DNA of 64,000 nucleotides from assembly GCA_018806915.1 (NCBI GenBank), contig JAGKQI010000088.1:62001-126000 (forward strand), written 5' to 3'. A program made the translations under genes and the position numbers. How positions within the stretch are numbered: the first letter of the stretch is position 1; every line of letters begins with the position of its first letter. The notes under the pieces were generated by a model. The model worked only from the letters and a program-made list of their open reading frames with translations, searched no databases and had not been told where the DNA came from. The DNA comes from Phytophthora colocasiae. Lineage: Eukaryota; Oomycota; Peronosporomycetes; Peronosporales; Peronosporaceae. This document shows, piece by piece, positions 55,368-64,000 of the stretch.

Positions 55368-58172
55368 TTACGGAGAAGCGGCCCCAGCGGGAGGAGGATT
55401 GAACTTGCCGATAAGTCGGGGAATCCTGGTAGCGGGATGGTTGACCGGGTCTTGCCGATACTGGTTACGCCATGGATCCGCCTCGTCACACTCCTCCAGA
55501 GCCTCGATCAGGTTCGCCGGCTCTGGGACGTTCGCGTTGGGATCCGACAGGTTGGCACGCCGAGAGACCACGCCGGGATACCAACGAACCACATCCACCG
55601 ACGGAATGGGGAGGTGAAGGAAGAACGGATCCAGCAGGATGTCGAGATCGAACCACTGATCGCGCATTATGGCGGGGAAGGAGGCGAGGAATTGGCGCCA
55701 AGCAGACCCAGCCCGACTCCACCGGGCCTTGCGAGCAACGTAATACCGCTGCAGTTCAAGATCCGCATCCTGCATGGCAGAGGTGATCTCAAAGTTGTGG
55801 GTGGCCTCCCAAAATGCTTGACGGTGCCGTTCCTCCAGAACGCGATAGGTGGCGGCCACGGCCGCGAGGGGTGTTCCCTCCCTCTCATGCAGATCGAGGT
55901 CGAACGTAAGGGGACCCGGGTTCGCGAAGTCGTTCCACGGCTCTAGAGCCAGCAGATCAAGCACGTTCACGCCCGTGATCAGCTCGCGGAGGTATTCGGT
56001 GCGGGGGGTCGGTGCAGGCCCAGCCTGTATCTGGGAAGGGAACAGCCAACCCGAAGGGATCAACAACCGTTTGCCCAGAGAATTGGCGATCAGACCCACG
56101 ATCGAATACTGCCCGATCACCTGCGGATCCCACGGCACGATGTCAGCGGCCGCGAAGGTACGCTGCCGATCGTACCCTGGAATGAAAGAGGCGACCGGGA
56201 ACAGGGGTGGTCGGAGCCCGGGGGGCGAGGAACCGCCGGAAGGAGGTGGCGGTGGTGACGGGGAACCCGGAGGCGATCCTGGAGACGGCGGACCTGATCC
56301 ATCTGGAGATGGGCTTAAGCCGTCCGGAGACCCCGATCCACGGGTGCCAGAAGGTCCGGCTCTCGGAACCTGACCGGACTCGCGCCGGTGCGTCGAGATA
56401 GACCGTTGGCGGCCCATGTGTAGAGTCTCGTCCTCCTCGGAGTCCTCCGCCTCGTTGGAACGTTCCGATTCGGCTTCAGAACTAGTTCCATTGCTGGGTT
56501 CTGGACTTTCGTCTTCTTCGGACGGCGATGAGAATGGGTGCTGGGGATCGTAGTCGGAGTCTTCCTCGTCCTCATCCGGCGAATCACCCTCGGCGGGGAG
56601 CGATCCGGACTGATCCGTAGGCGCTGGGGTCGGATCAGGGGCTGGAGTGTCGGTTTCCTCCCCTCCGGCTTGCCCAGAAGCTTGATCCGCCAACAGATCC
56701 AGCGGACTCGCCGTTGATCCTGCCGGGGTCGGGACCACCGTGGGTGTGACAGGCTGGGTTGACCCGGGAGCTTCGGTAGCTGCAGGTTTTAGATCACGGG
56801 GAGCTGAGGTGCTCCGAGCCGGACGCTTGCGTGAGGAAGGAGGAACGGCCGGGGAAGCGGAGGCGCTTCGAGATCTTTTGGTGGCACGAGCCGCCCGTCG
56901 ATCCGCGATCCACGAGGACAACCGAGCAGAAGAATCCTCGGCGTGGTGCAGCTGTTGTTCGGCTTCGGCATAATCAGCGTCCAGCTCTTGGTGAGCCTGT
57001 CGAAGCTCCGCGTTCTGTCGCTGGAGTTGGTCGAGTTCCTGTGTCGCCGCATCCCGGGCGGAACGAGCCACGTCAAGGTCTGCGAGGGCAGACAAACGAT
57101 CTTGGGTGGCATCGTCCAGGTCGGCCTGGATTCGACCACGGTCTACCGTTACTCGATTGAGATCTTGCATTGCCTGATCCCGGTCGAGGCGGGCCTGATC
57201 CAGGTCTGCGACGGCCTGATCCCGCTCGGCAATGGCGGCACGATGCTGGACGGAGAGCTGGTCCCGGTCGTGCTGGATTATCTCCAGATTTCCCAAGGCG
57301 TCTGCCAGATCTTGCTCCAGGCTGGATACGGCGGCGGCATCGGCGGTTGCACCCAGAGGCGGAGCGCGAGAATCCGGGGCGGATACGTCCTCCAAGGCGA
57401 GGTGTGCCCGAGCCAGTTCAACCTGGTGATCATCTGCCTCGCGTTCCAGATACGCGACTTCGGCTCGAGCGGCGAGCAACTCCGCTTGGGTCCGCGTCAA
57501 CTCCAACCTCAACCGAGCTTCCTCTGCCGTCGGGCGAGTCTGATCAGCAGGCATGGCCATAGCCGCTTGTGGACCTTGGGAGGAATCGTTCCTCTGCCAG
57601 CGATCAAGGCTACGCTGAGTGAGGGTCAGGTCATGGCGCACGGCGGCGAGCTCCCGTTCGCGATCCTGAAGCTCATCCCGGAGTTCAATCTCCGTCTCCC
57701 CGGCTATGCGAAGTTCGGCCAGCCGGAAGTCGAGATCCTCGAGCGCAGAGTCTAGCCGCGCCTGGATCCGGGCCAGTCGCTGCTCAGACTCCCGTCGTTC
57801 GGCGTCGTGCTGGGCCCGCTGATCCTGCAAGGCGGCGATCGCGTCCCCACCGATAGCATCTCCGGTTCCCGATCGCAGATGAGCGATTTCGGCGTTCAGC
57901 CGCAAAATCCCCTCCGCTTGGTCGTCCCGGAAGCGCTCCATATCCTCCATGTCGGATCGCAACCGGCGAACGGTGTCGTCCAGGTGGTCCCGATCGCGAC
58001 TCAAGGTCTCGCGTATCCGTTGGCTATGGGCCAGCCTCGCTTGCAAGGTGACCAGCTCAGGGTTTACCCCGGGGGTTGAGAAGCGGGAGGCCGTGGATCG
58101 GGCGGATCGGATCGAGAGCTCGCTCGAGGGCGTTCTCGGCGTCAAGGGGGGCGAGGAAGGCGGATCGGACAT
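55368..58172 (-). CDS. Antisense coiled-coil ORF of the Gypsy element, 934 codons, unknown function
   Basis: Unbroken frame from ATG 58172 (MSDPPSSPPLTP) to the stop at 55370-55368, although gag and pol beside it carry many frameshifts. Numbering from this ATG: Ser/Pro-rich start; long heptad-type coiled coil about residues 35-420, rich in R/D/E/L/A with no prolines for long stretches; basic NLS-like patch ATKRSRSAS and SSRKRPARS (about 425-455); Pro/Thr/Ala-rich region; strongly acidic stretch (DEDEEDSDYDP, SEEDE; about 535-585); Pro/Gly/Ser repeats (PGSPPGSPSPPPPP; about 625-655); and a compact C-terminal domain of about 260 residues with many W/F/Y (PWNDFANPGPLTFDLDLH, RYYVARKARWSRAG). The frame also extends 28 codons upstream without ATG. 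The start lies 104 bp from the 3' LTR, which could supply an antisense promoter. I do not recognise the family; a Gag-like or regulatory role is guesswork. Confidence 0.75.
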   Translation of the reverse strand: MSDPPSSPPLTPRTPSSELSIRSARSTASRFSTPGVNPELVTLQARLAHSQRIRETLSRDRDHLDDTVRRLRSDMEDMERFRDDQAEGILRLNAEIAHLRSGTGDAIGGDAIAALQDQRAQHDAERRESEQRLARIQARLDSALEDLDFRLAELRIAGETEIELRDELQDRERELAAVRHDLTLTQRSLDRWQRNDSSQGPQAAMAMPADQTRPTAEEARLRLELTRTQAELLAARAEVAYLEREADDHQVELARAHLALEDVSAPDSRAPPLGATADAAAVSSLEQDLADALGNLEIIQHDRDQLSVQHRAAIAERDQAVADLDQARLDRDQAMQDLNRVTVDRGRIQADLDDATQDRLSALADLDVARSARDAATQELDQLQRQNAELRQAHQELDADYAEAEQQLHHAEDSSARLSSWIADRRAARATKRSRSASASPAVPPSSRKRPARSTSAPRDLKPAATEAPGSTQPVTPTVVPTPAGSTASPLDLLADQASGQAGGEETDTPAPDPTPAPTDQSGSLPAEGDSPDEDEEDSDYDPQHPFSSPSEEDESPEPSNGTSSEAESERSNEAEDSEEDETLHMGRQRSISTHRRESGQVPRAGPSGTRGSGSPDGLSPSPDGSGPPSPGSPPGSPSPPPPPSGGSSPPGLRPPLFPVASFIPGYDRQRTFAAADIVPWDPQVIGQYSIVGLIANSLGKRLLIPSGWLFPSQIQAGPAPTPRTEYLRELITGVNVLDLLALEPWNDFANPGPLTFDLDLHEREGTPLAAVAATYRVLEERHRQAFWEATHNFEITSAMQDADLELQRYYVARKARWSRAGSAWRQFLASFPAIMRDQWFDLDILLDPFFLHLPIPSVDVVRWYPGVVSRRANLSDPNANVPEPANLIEALEECDEADPWRNQYRQDPVNHPATRIPRLIGKFNPPPAGAASP

Positions 58173-58266
58173 TTCGAGAGAGTGGTGGCGCTTGAACGAC
58201 TTGTGTTCCAGGTGGTGAATGTGGAAATAAACCCGAAGTGAGCTGCGGCAGCTCAACTTACGTGCT

Positions 58267-58275
58267 GGGGGCGGA
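58267..58275 (+). promoter_or_regulatory. Candidate polypurine tract
   Basis: GGGGGCGGA directly before the 3' LTR, the place where plus-strand synthesis is primed. Short and interrupted by one C. Confidence 0.5.
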
Positions 58276-59580
58276 TGTGGTGAAGCGGACGAAAAAAATT
58301 TTTCCCGGAGAGGCGATGTCAGCCACGAACCCGAATAGAGTCGGAACGAGCGACAAGGGGGACCTGTGATCGCCAGATCTGGGTCGAATCAGACGAAGGT
58401 ACGATGGGTCCCGCCGGGAACAGGCAACGGAGACACCGGCGAAGAAGCAGGTGGAGCGGTGTTCGTGGGTGATCCGAATCCTGCCGTGGTGTTCGTGGGT
58501 GATCCGAATCCTGCCGGAGGAAGAATGGGGAAATCAAGGATGTTCTCGCGCGATCAACGATGACGGGGCCCCAAGCGAGCATGATCAGCTTACCCTGGCG
58601 CCCCGAAACCTCTAACAGCACGATCCAACTTCCCCGGGCGGCGACGAAGCGAGATCACGCAAGATCGCGCAATGATCCTCTCCCGTATAAGTACGAGATC
58701 AGCTCCGGATCAAGGTCAACCCCAGGCGCGACGCAGACTCTTCTTGTGGCCTGATCCGGATTCTTTGAAGGATCACCAAGCGGGATCAGGCAGCGATCAA
58801 GCTTCGGTTAAGTGCGAGATCAAGCTTCGGTTAAGTACGGAATCGGCTCAAGATCAGGGTTAGGGGAATCAAGCTAGGGATCAGCTCTGTAGCCAGTGTC
58901 GTGTGATCGTAGGATAGTAAATCAGGATGGGATTAGTAGGCATAGGAATAACCATAAGGAGACTCGAATTTGCCCTGAACCACTCAAGTGTCTTCGCTAC
59001 GCCTGGAACCGGGAACTACATTGGCCCTACAAGCGTCAGGAAGGTAAGGATACGTGACCTAGTATAGCGGTTAAGTCTGGATAATATATTGGCCAGCTTT
59101 GCCCTATCTAGTGAACTATCCTTTAAGTGCATACATCGGATCGGAAGGAATTGGTTGTTTAGCCTAAGGATCCCGTCGAATCTCGCCCCCTCAAGACCCC
59201 CGCTATCGGAAGCGGAAAACAACGAAAGGAAGGGACTGAATCCCGAACATTGGACTATTGGAAGACCTGGATCAAGAACCAGGCACCCGGATCAAGGCTC
59301 GAGAACTCGCCTACGACCGGGATCAAGTACCCCGAGGTGGAGTGAAGAACTTCCACGCTACCTCAACCCCTGCGTCACGCAAGACCTTCTTCTCGTCCCA
59401 AGACATCTTCAGAAGTTACCTGGAAGAGCGTAACCCGCCTACCGACGGGTACACAAGGTGAACACTACACGCAGCAAGATCACGGATCATCGGGGGACCC
59501 CCTCCGTTAGTCGGTGTCTGGGCGCAAGTGGCGATCGCGATCGGCCTCAACCAGATTTTGGCCAGATCCGCTCCACCACA
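58276..59580 (+). repeat. 3' LTR of the Gypsy element
   Basis: 1305 bp; same as the 5' LTR except a few substitutions and an extra 30-bp copy of gtgttcgtgggtgatccg... at about 58459-58516. Followed by the CTTC duplication and the end of the Harbinger transposase frame. Confidence 0.92.
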
Positions 59581-59665
59581 CTTCGGTCTGGGTTTAACAA
59601 GCGCGAGCAACTTAAACACGCACTACTACGTAGTCAGCACTAGCTACAACAAATACTAGGTTGTG

Positions 59666-60701
59666 CTAATCAGAGAAAAAGGTCTTGAGGATCTCATTGA
59701 CTTCAGTGAGTGGCTTCCCGCTCAGAAGAAGTTGCAGTGCCATCTTGTTTTTTTCTTCAGCTCGTTTGTCGGCGGAGCGCTGTACACGGTCGCGCTCTCT
59801 CTGCTCGATCTCTTCGCGACGAAATCGGTCGTCTTGCTCCAGTTTCTTTTCTTTAAAAGCTAGGTCTTACCGCATGCGCTTCTCACCGAACTCGACGCGT
59901 TTCTCGGATGCCTCCGTGTATATACTCGCGAAGTCACGGCGCTTTGCGTTGTCTGCCTTTTCCACAACGCGAGTATCACCGCTTCGCGCGCTGACGGGTT
60001 TGTCGCGAGAAGCAAAAGCAGGGAGCGATGGTCATGATGAAGCATTGCGTCTTGGGGCGGCGGATCCAGCACTTGTCGATGAGCCCGTGGCAAATAGGGT
60101 ATTTGGTGTGGCGGGGGACGTGTCGACGATTGCTGCGGCAAGTTCCGTCTCTGTCAAGCCGTCGGGGAGGCTGAATTCAAAGAAGGAGGCGTGACGTCGC
60201 TTCTATCCGGCGTGGCTTCTTCGTCCGTGCTTGCAGGAATCTCTTCATTACCAGGGAGACTTGCATCCTTACCAAAGTTCCATCGGTCTGCGCCTTCTTT
60301 ATCATCGCCACTCTCTTCGCTGACGGGCGTCGTGGTGTGTCAGTTAGGCTCGCCGTTCGATTGCTCCCCAAAAATGTTGTTCGACGATAGTAATGGGGAC
60401 ACGCCTTCTCAACAGCATCTCGAAGGGTGTAGCCATGGGCATACATTTCATCAGTGATGCCGAAGCCGGTCTGCCGAATGAGCTTGTCGCGTGCGTTCCT
60501 GTAGCGGCTGAAGTAAGACTTCCAGCGACTTTGACAGACTTGAGCAGTCCACGGCTCTGCCAGGTTGGCGTCATAAACACCGGCCTTCTTCATCGAGCTG
60601 ATAGTCGCACGATTTACTGCGGCTGCCATTCGCTTGAAGCCTTCGATCTTTGTAATGCCGACACCGTGAGAAACACCCTTACCAGAAGTGGATTCCCCCA
60701 C
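59666..60701 (-). pseudogene. Harbinger-associated Myb/SANT-like protein, broken
   Basis: Second gene of the Harbinger element, on the opposite strand and tail-to-tail with the transposase. The first 170 codons (from 60701) show a Myb/SANT-like DNA-binding domain: KIEGFKRMAAAVN, WTAQVCQSRWKSYFSRYRN, GFGITDEMYAHGYTLRD, KACPHYY. No in-frame ATG was found upstream; the frame begins GTG. After a shift near 60180 a linker rich in S/A/P follows, then, beyond an in-frame TAA near 59870, a charged coiled coil (KEKKLEQDDRFRREEIEQ) and a hydrophobic tail ending at 59666. This layout (SANT, linker, coiled coil) is usual for the DNA-binding partner that Harbinger transposases need. Confidence 0.75.
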
Positions 60702-60825
60702 AATGAGTCGATTTTTGGCCCCGTTCGCGCTAGAAATCAGACCAAAAAGACGGTAGCAAAACGGAGAACTGGAACCCCCTATTCAAGTCAACTTCTTGTC
60801 AAATATTCGCTTCTTAAGGCGGTAA

Positions 60826-61438
60826 GAGCATCTCCACCGGCAAGTCGTAAGCGAAGTTTTATCCTAAAAGTAGCTGTTAAGACTCGAGAGCAAGTTTTAA
60901 GCAATGTAGTGGTAAGCTCTAACGAGGGTCTTAACTTCAACAGGTTCTATCGGGTGGTCCATAGGTCTTATCTTAAGACCTGAAGAAAGCCCTGAAGAAA
61001 GCCAAGCAGACCGGTAGACCCGGCCTCTGGACAAAATAATTATTCTGCTTATCGTCGACAAGTGCTGCAACGATCGTCTCGAACAGGCAGCGCCACATGC
61101 GAAAGCGCCTGCGGAATTCGCCTACAAAAATATAGTTTCGTAGTTAGCAATTTCACCCACGATAAAGCATGGCACCAAGCATTCCTTACGTTCGTCGTAC
61201 GTCGGGTTGTCGCCAAAGTAGTCGGACATCGATGATCTTGAGGAGAGGTGCTGTTCGCCCATGTTAACCCGTCCATTCGTCTCTCGAGAATCTTCTGGAA
61301 TGGCAGTCCTGATTGGGCGATATGACCCGATAAAACTTGCCGCTGCAGAATCGGAAGCAATGTGGAGTTTTATTGTAAGCTTCAGAACATAGAAGACCCC
61401 ATTAGAATTTTGCGTAGGACTTGCCGGTGGAGATGCTC
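60826..61438. mobile_element. Harbinger-type MITE, 613 bp
   Basis: Perfect 21-bp inverted repeats GAGCATCTCCACCGGCAAGTC at both ends (60826-60846 and complement 61418-61438), extended imperfectly by about 15 bp, bounded by TAA at 60823-60825 and 61439-61441. No coding capacity. TAA duplication and GAGCATCTCC ends fit PIF/Harbinger MITEs; the TIR differs from that of the neighbouring Harbinger element, so another element must mobilise it. Confidence 0.85.
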
Positions 61439-62935
61439 TAAAGGACGTGTGTACCAACTTCAAGCTCGTTTTCACTTTTTTCTGTTTCCTTTTGGTTATG
61501 TGTTGTATTAGCTTCTATAACTTTACCTTATGCATCGTTAGAACTCATACCAATCGACCGATGAATGGTGCTATTGTAGATTGTAATAATATCATTTTGT
61601 CGCGAAGTCGGTGAAACTTAGGTCGCGGAGCAGGTGGCGTATAGTGAACCCTAGTTATACGACTACTGAAAAATGGTCTTCAGAGCTGTATAACGATAGG
61701 TTGGCGTGTGGAACCTTGCGGTATCCTCGTGGGTTAGTTGTCTTCGGAAATATGACCCTCGCCGGAGTCTGAGAGTGTGGTGTGAGGAGAAGTTGGATTT
61801 CCTTTGGAGTCTGGTGTCGATATTCAGGAAATCCTTCCAGGAGCGTTCGGGAATCGGAATCTTTGGAAACCAAGATGGTTTCCAGGAAGTCGGCGTTCGA
61901 AAAGAGATTAATACACCAGAGAAAGTCTGAAATTGGTGTCTGAATATCACAAATCCAGAACCGAGATACCTGACTTTCAGAGATAAACAACCAATATACA
62001 GAGTTCGAAAATATACAAATATATACAGCCGTTCTTATGTGGGCTAACACTCCAGGTCAACTAGGGACTTGTTAGCAGACACCTGGTCTGTCTGGTATCC
62101 CTTTACGTTCGCGCACCACCCTCTAATATAGAGGGAAAATATAAACCAATACAATCGGCTATATACAACAGTCTACCTTGCACTCTGAAAACGACTGTCT
62201 AGTTTCCAGAGTCTGTCCAAACGAGCAATATGAAATGGGCTACCGCTAGAGACAAAACAAACGACCCAACTAGGATATGGAATAGGCGGGTCCTTTCATG
62301 TCTCTGCGTTACCTGATCTCCACCTTAGGGGTTTGAAGTGATGGAGATCACACAACGTACGTATTGGACGCAGTAGATAACAAAATCATTAATGAAGCAA
62401 CACTTATAAGGATTGCATTTCATGAATAGCAAAGTTTGCATTGATTCATTCAAACTTTCGGCATTACGTAATTTATATTCAGTGAAAAAAATGAAAGGAA
62501 AAATTACATATTGCACCAAAGATATGCAGTTGTAATAATTGTGGAATTTAATGAATATTATTTTTAAGAGTGGGTTGGAAGGGGGTCAAGTTGAAGTCAA
62601 TTTCAACTACCAGAACGGATCGACAGCAGGCTCTCGAAACAGGTAATATATGCTCTCCTGTTTAGGAAAATACACTTTGAGAGAAAATGGTATAGTAAAA
62701 TGAAAACATTGCTGGTTGAAGAGATATTAATGAAAGAATGTTTGAAGGTCTTTTAGGAAGCTAAAAGGCTTTTGACAACTGGTCTCCTCGTCCTCTTGAG
62801 CTGGACGGTGGTACGGGGCAGGACGCTGGAATGCCGATCGTGTGCGACCCGTTGACAACGATCGAACACTAGGGGTTGCAAGGCGCTCGTCACGGCGTGT
62901 ACGATACGCCTTCTGACTTCGTGCACGCTTCTTGT
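61439..62935. other. Gene-poor stretch
   Basis: AT-rich in places, no convincing gene. A 131-codon frame on the minus strand (62050-61655) has no recognisable motif. A small hairpin (GATCTCCA...TGGAGATC, about 62319-62356) and a TGTTAGCAGACACC stretch near 62069 that could be an LTR border were seen; neither has a partner in the window. Confidence 0.5.
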
Positions 62936-63240
62936 TTACCTCATCGGGCCATTGACTGGTTGCGCGCTAAGACGGAACGGTAGTGTGTGCTGGCCTCAGA
63001 GCGAAGTGGCATGTAACTCACGTGGTAGTTAGTTAGGGCAAAATACAGGCTCGCTATCATGCCGAACCTGGTTTAGCTCCACTTGTACGTCACGTACATC
63101 GCCTTCCACAACATGCGCACTCGGCTGAAAAAGTTCTCGACCAACACACGGTCGGAAGAGACGAGGCGGTTTCGGACAACATCTTCGTGGCTTAATTCAG
63201 AACCACGAGGCTTCCGCTTTACGCGTGAGTGCTTAGCTCC
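62936..63240 (-). pseudogene. DDE transposase remnant (DDE_Tnp_4-like C-terminal part)
   Basis: Minus-strand frame reads KRKPRGSELSHEDVV then RVLVENFFSRVRMLWKAMY, where VENFF with a following basic helix resembles the catalytic-Glu region of DDE_Tnp_4/Harbinger-like transposases, then after one TAA (about 63077) a tail with SLYFALTNYHV. Only this end is left; upstream the frame is closed. Family assignment is by motif only. Confidence 0.45.
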
Positions 63241-64000
63241 AAATTCTCATCTTCGTCTTGCTGTAGTAGACGCAGTCTTGCGACCACGTCCGCCACTTCA
63301 ATGATTTTACGAACTGATTCATAGTTTACATATTATTCCTGCTGAGAACTCTACACCAGTCAATATTTGGTTGGCTAAGTACTTATGCTAGTAACACTGA
63401 CCTTTTCATCATTTGCTGCATTCCATAATACTAGACTCTCCACATGATTTGCTTCATGTTCATACCGATGTGCAGCTTTGTTCTCTGAGTATTGCTGTAG
63501 CACATGTTTCATAGCGTCAGTCGCTGCATGACTCTTGTAACTGGGATTGACCGCCCTAAATTATTATAATGTAAGATTTTCATCAGTAGTTCTAGTGGCT
63601 TGGATACTTCTCAAGCGGACTTGTGCAGAAGCAAGCATATTGAACTCTGTTTATCGTTAATCTTTTTCATAGCTCTCATATATCTCTGGTAACTCTCTTC
63701 TTCTTGTTGTTGCTCTTGGCGTTCTTCATGCAGTCAGTCTTCGTATCTCAGGTACTCTTGGACTTTGTATGTATCAGGCATCTAGACTTGGTTTCAGTAT
63801 GCAGTCTTTGCAGCAGATCTCGATGGGTTGACAGGTAGAAACGTCATTACGGGGGATGTGCAGGTCAGTCATCACTTGGATGTGTGACTTGAACTTGGGT
63901 TTCAGTATGGTCTTGGATCTTCGTTGATTTCAGAGTCTGAAAACACTTGGTTTTCAGAGTCTTTGTCACTCAGAGTTGGAGGAACCAGAGTCTTGAGTGG
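63241..64000. other. No feature recognised
   Basis: AT-rich non-coding sequence with short repeats of the cttggttttcagagtct type toward the window end (63900-63990). Nothing can be assigned. Confidence 0.5.

Larger units (their letters stand above)
45810..59580 (+). mobile_element. Ty3/Gypsy LTR retrotransposon, complete ends, dual RNase H, chromodomain
   Basis: 13.77 kb with LTRs of 1275 and 1305 bp, TGTGGTG...CCACCACA ends, and a 4-bp duplication CTTC (45806-45809 and 59581-59584). Order: LTR, gag, pol (PR-RT-RNase H-RNase H-IN-chromodomain), antisense ORF, PPT, LTR. RT before integrase places it in Ty3/Gypsy. Dual RNase H Gypsy elements are established in oomycetes and in the plant Tat lineage. 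The LTRs differ by about half a dozen substitutions plus one 30-bp duplication, so insertion is recent. Pol has several frameshifts and one nonsense codon, so this copy is non-autonomous. Confidence 0.93.
44938..59643 (+). pseudogene. Harbinger (HARBI1/DDE_Tnp_4-like) transposase, broken and split by Gypsy
   Basis: Likely ATG 44938 (MPQSERAQLL) with an in-frame TAG at 44977. Three frames must be combined. Seen: a helix-turn-helix-like stretch RDVSIQLAVALGWFGACGN (about 45261-45320, other frame), then YTGWPGPCADSTVF, LGDSGYAVSR, and VVVENTIGRWKK, which hold the second and third catalytic acidic residues (D in ADSTVF, E in VEN). The part expected between the HTH region and YTGWPG, with the first catalytic D, is absent, so there is an internal deletion near 45346. 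A missing base near 45615 shifts the tail. Coding sequence stops at 45809 where the Gypsy LTR begins and continues after 59580, in frame once one CTTC is removed, to TAG 59641-59643. Confidence 0.8.
44700..60778. mobile_element. Harbinger-type DNA transposon carrying a nested Gypsy element
   Basis: Terminal inverted repeats: 44700-44721 GGGGTTTCAGTTCTCGGTTTTC and, on the other strand from 60778, GGGGTTCCAGTTCTCCGTTTTG (three mismatches in 22). The right flank is CTA at 60779-60781; the left has CTA at 44694-44696 followed by an extra GTA. A related sequence at 43391-43440 shows the joined flanks without the element. Without the Gypsy insert the element is about 2.3 kb and holds the two genes typical of the superfamily: a DDE transposase and a Myb/SANT-like protein, convergent, with their stop codons about 20 bp apart. 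Confidence 0.75.

Noticed and set aside
55437..57755. Several frames of 100-270 codons on the plus strand opposite the antisense ORF
   Set aside because: They are shadows of the 934-codon minus-strand frame: fragmentary, overlapping one another and without domains.
58173..58256. Upstream extension of the antisense ORF by 28 codons
   Set aside because: It begins at a TTG, not an ATG; the ATG at 58172 has a better context and the extension is His/Arg-rich with no recognised motif.
59881..60194. Plus-strand 169-codon frame over the Myb-like gene
   Set aside because: Its reverse strand carries the linker and coiled coil of the Harbinger Myb-like protein, so the plus frame is a shadow.
44700..60778. 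One giant novel transposon of 16 kb
   Set aside because: The LTRs, CTTC duplication and restored transposase frame show a 2.3-kb Harbinger element with a Gypsy insertion.
61655..62050. 131-codon minus-strand frame
   Set aside because: No motif, no family resemblance and no neighbouring signals; such a length is expected by chance in a long non-coding stretch.
62319..62356. Hairpin as a transcription terminator or small RNA
   Set aside because: An 8-bp stem with a 19-base loop is weak, with no neighbouring gene to end.

Overview
The window looks like a eukaryotic, repeat-dense genomic segment from an oomycete, most likely Phytophthora or a close relative. The pointers are the protein families present: Crinkler-type NTPase/nuclease proteins, full-size PDR/ABCG transporters, oomycete-style piggyBac and Harbinger transposases, and a Ty3/Gypsy element with two RNase H domains. 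Short introns and Inr-like start sites fit this. No tRNA, rRNA, CRISPR array or bacterial operon structure was seen.

Layout. (1) 1-44115 is an array of near-identical cassettes of about 15 kb, in the order CRN(+) > PDR ABC transporter(+) > CRN(-), with the next CRN(+) starting head-to-head from a shared 251-bp spacer. Unit A (1-15194) and unit B (15195-30168) are nearly complete. Unit C (30169-35578) stops inside the ABC gene and is fused to a CRN fragment (unit D), which is in turn fused to a fourth ABC copy (37074-40814). Then come a third CRN(-) copy and a CRN(+) tail (43590-44115). Units A and B share a TRIM-like LTR element inside CRN(+) and a piggyBac element at a TTAA inside the ABC gene. 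The other copies provide matching empty sites: C and D for the TRIM, D for piggyBac.

(2) 44700-60778 is a Harbinger-type DNA transposon (about 2.3 kb without its insert). It has a broken DDE transposase on + and a broken Myb/SANT-like partner on -, and is split by a complete 13.8-kb Ty3/Gypsy retrotransposon (45810-59580) with 1.3-kb LTRs and a CTTC target duplication. The Gypsy element carries gag (three CCHC knuckles), a frameshifted pol (protease, RT, RNase H, a second RNase H, integrase, chromodomain) and, antisense between pol and the 3' LTR, an unbroken 934-codon coiled-coil ORF of unknown function.

(3) 60779-64000 is gene-poor: a 613-bp Harbinger-type MITE with 21-bp perfect TIRs and a TAA duplication, a small transposase remnant on -, and sequence where I see nothing firm.

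Nearly every cassette gene is broken. Some lesions are shared between copies (true old mutations, or systematic consensus errors); others are private and often sit in mononucleotide runs. All ABC copies lack the Walker A part of the first nucleotide-binding domain. The best leads for something undescribed are the antisense ORF of the Gypsy element, the extreme GATC enrichment of that element, and the piggyBac intron that carries the element's own end motif.
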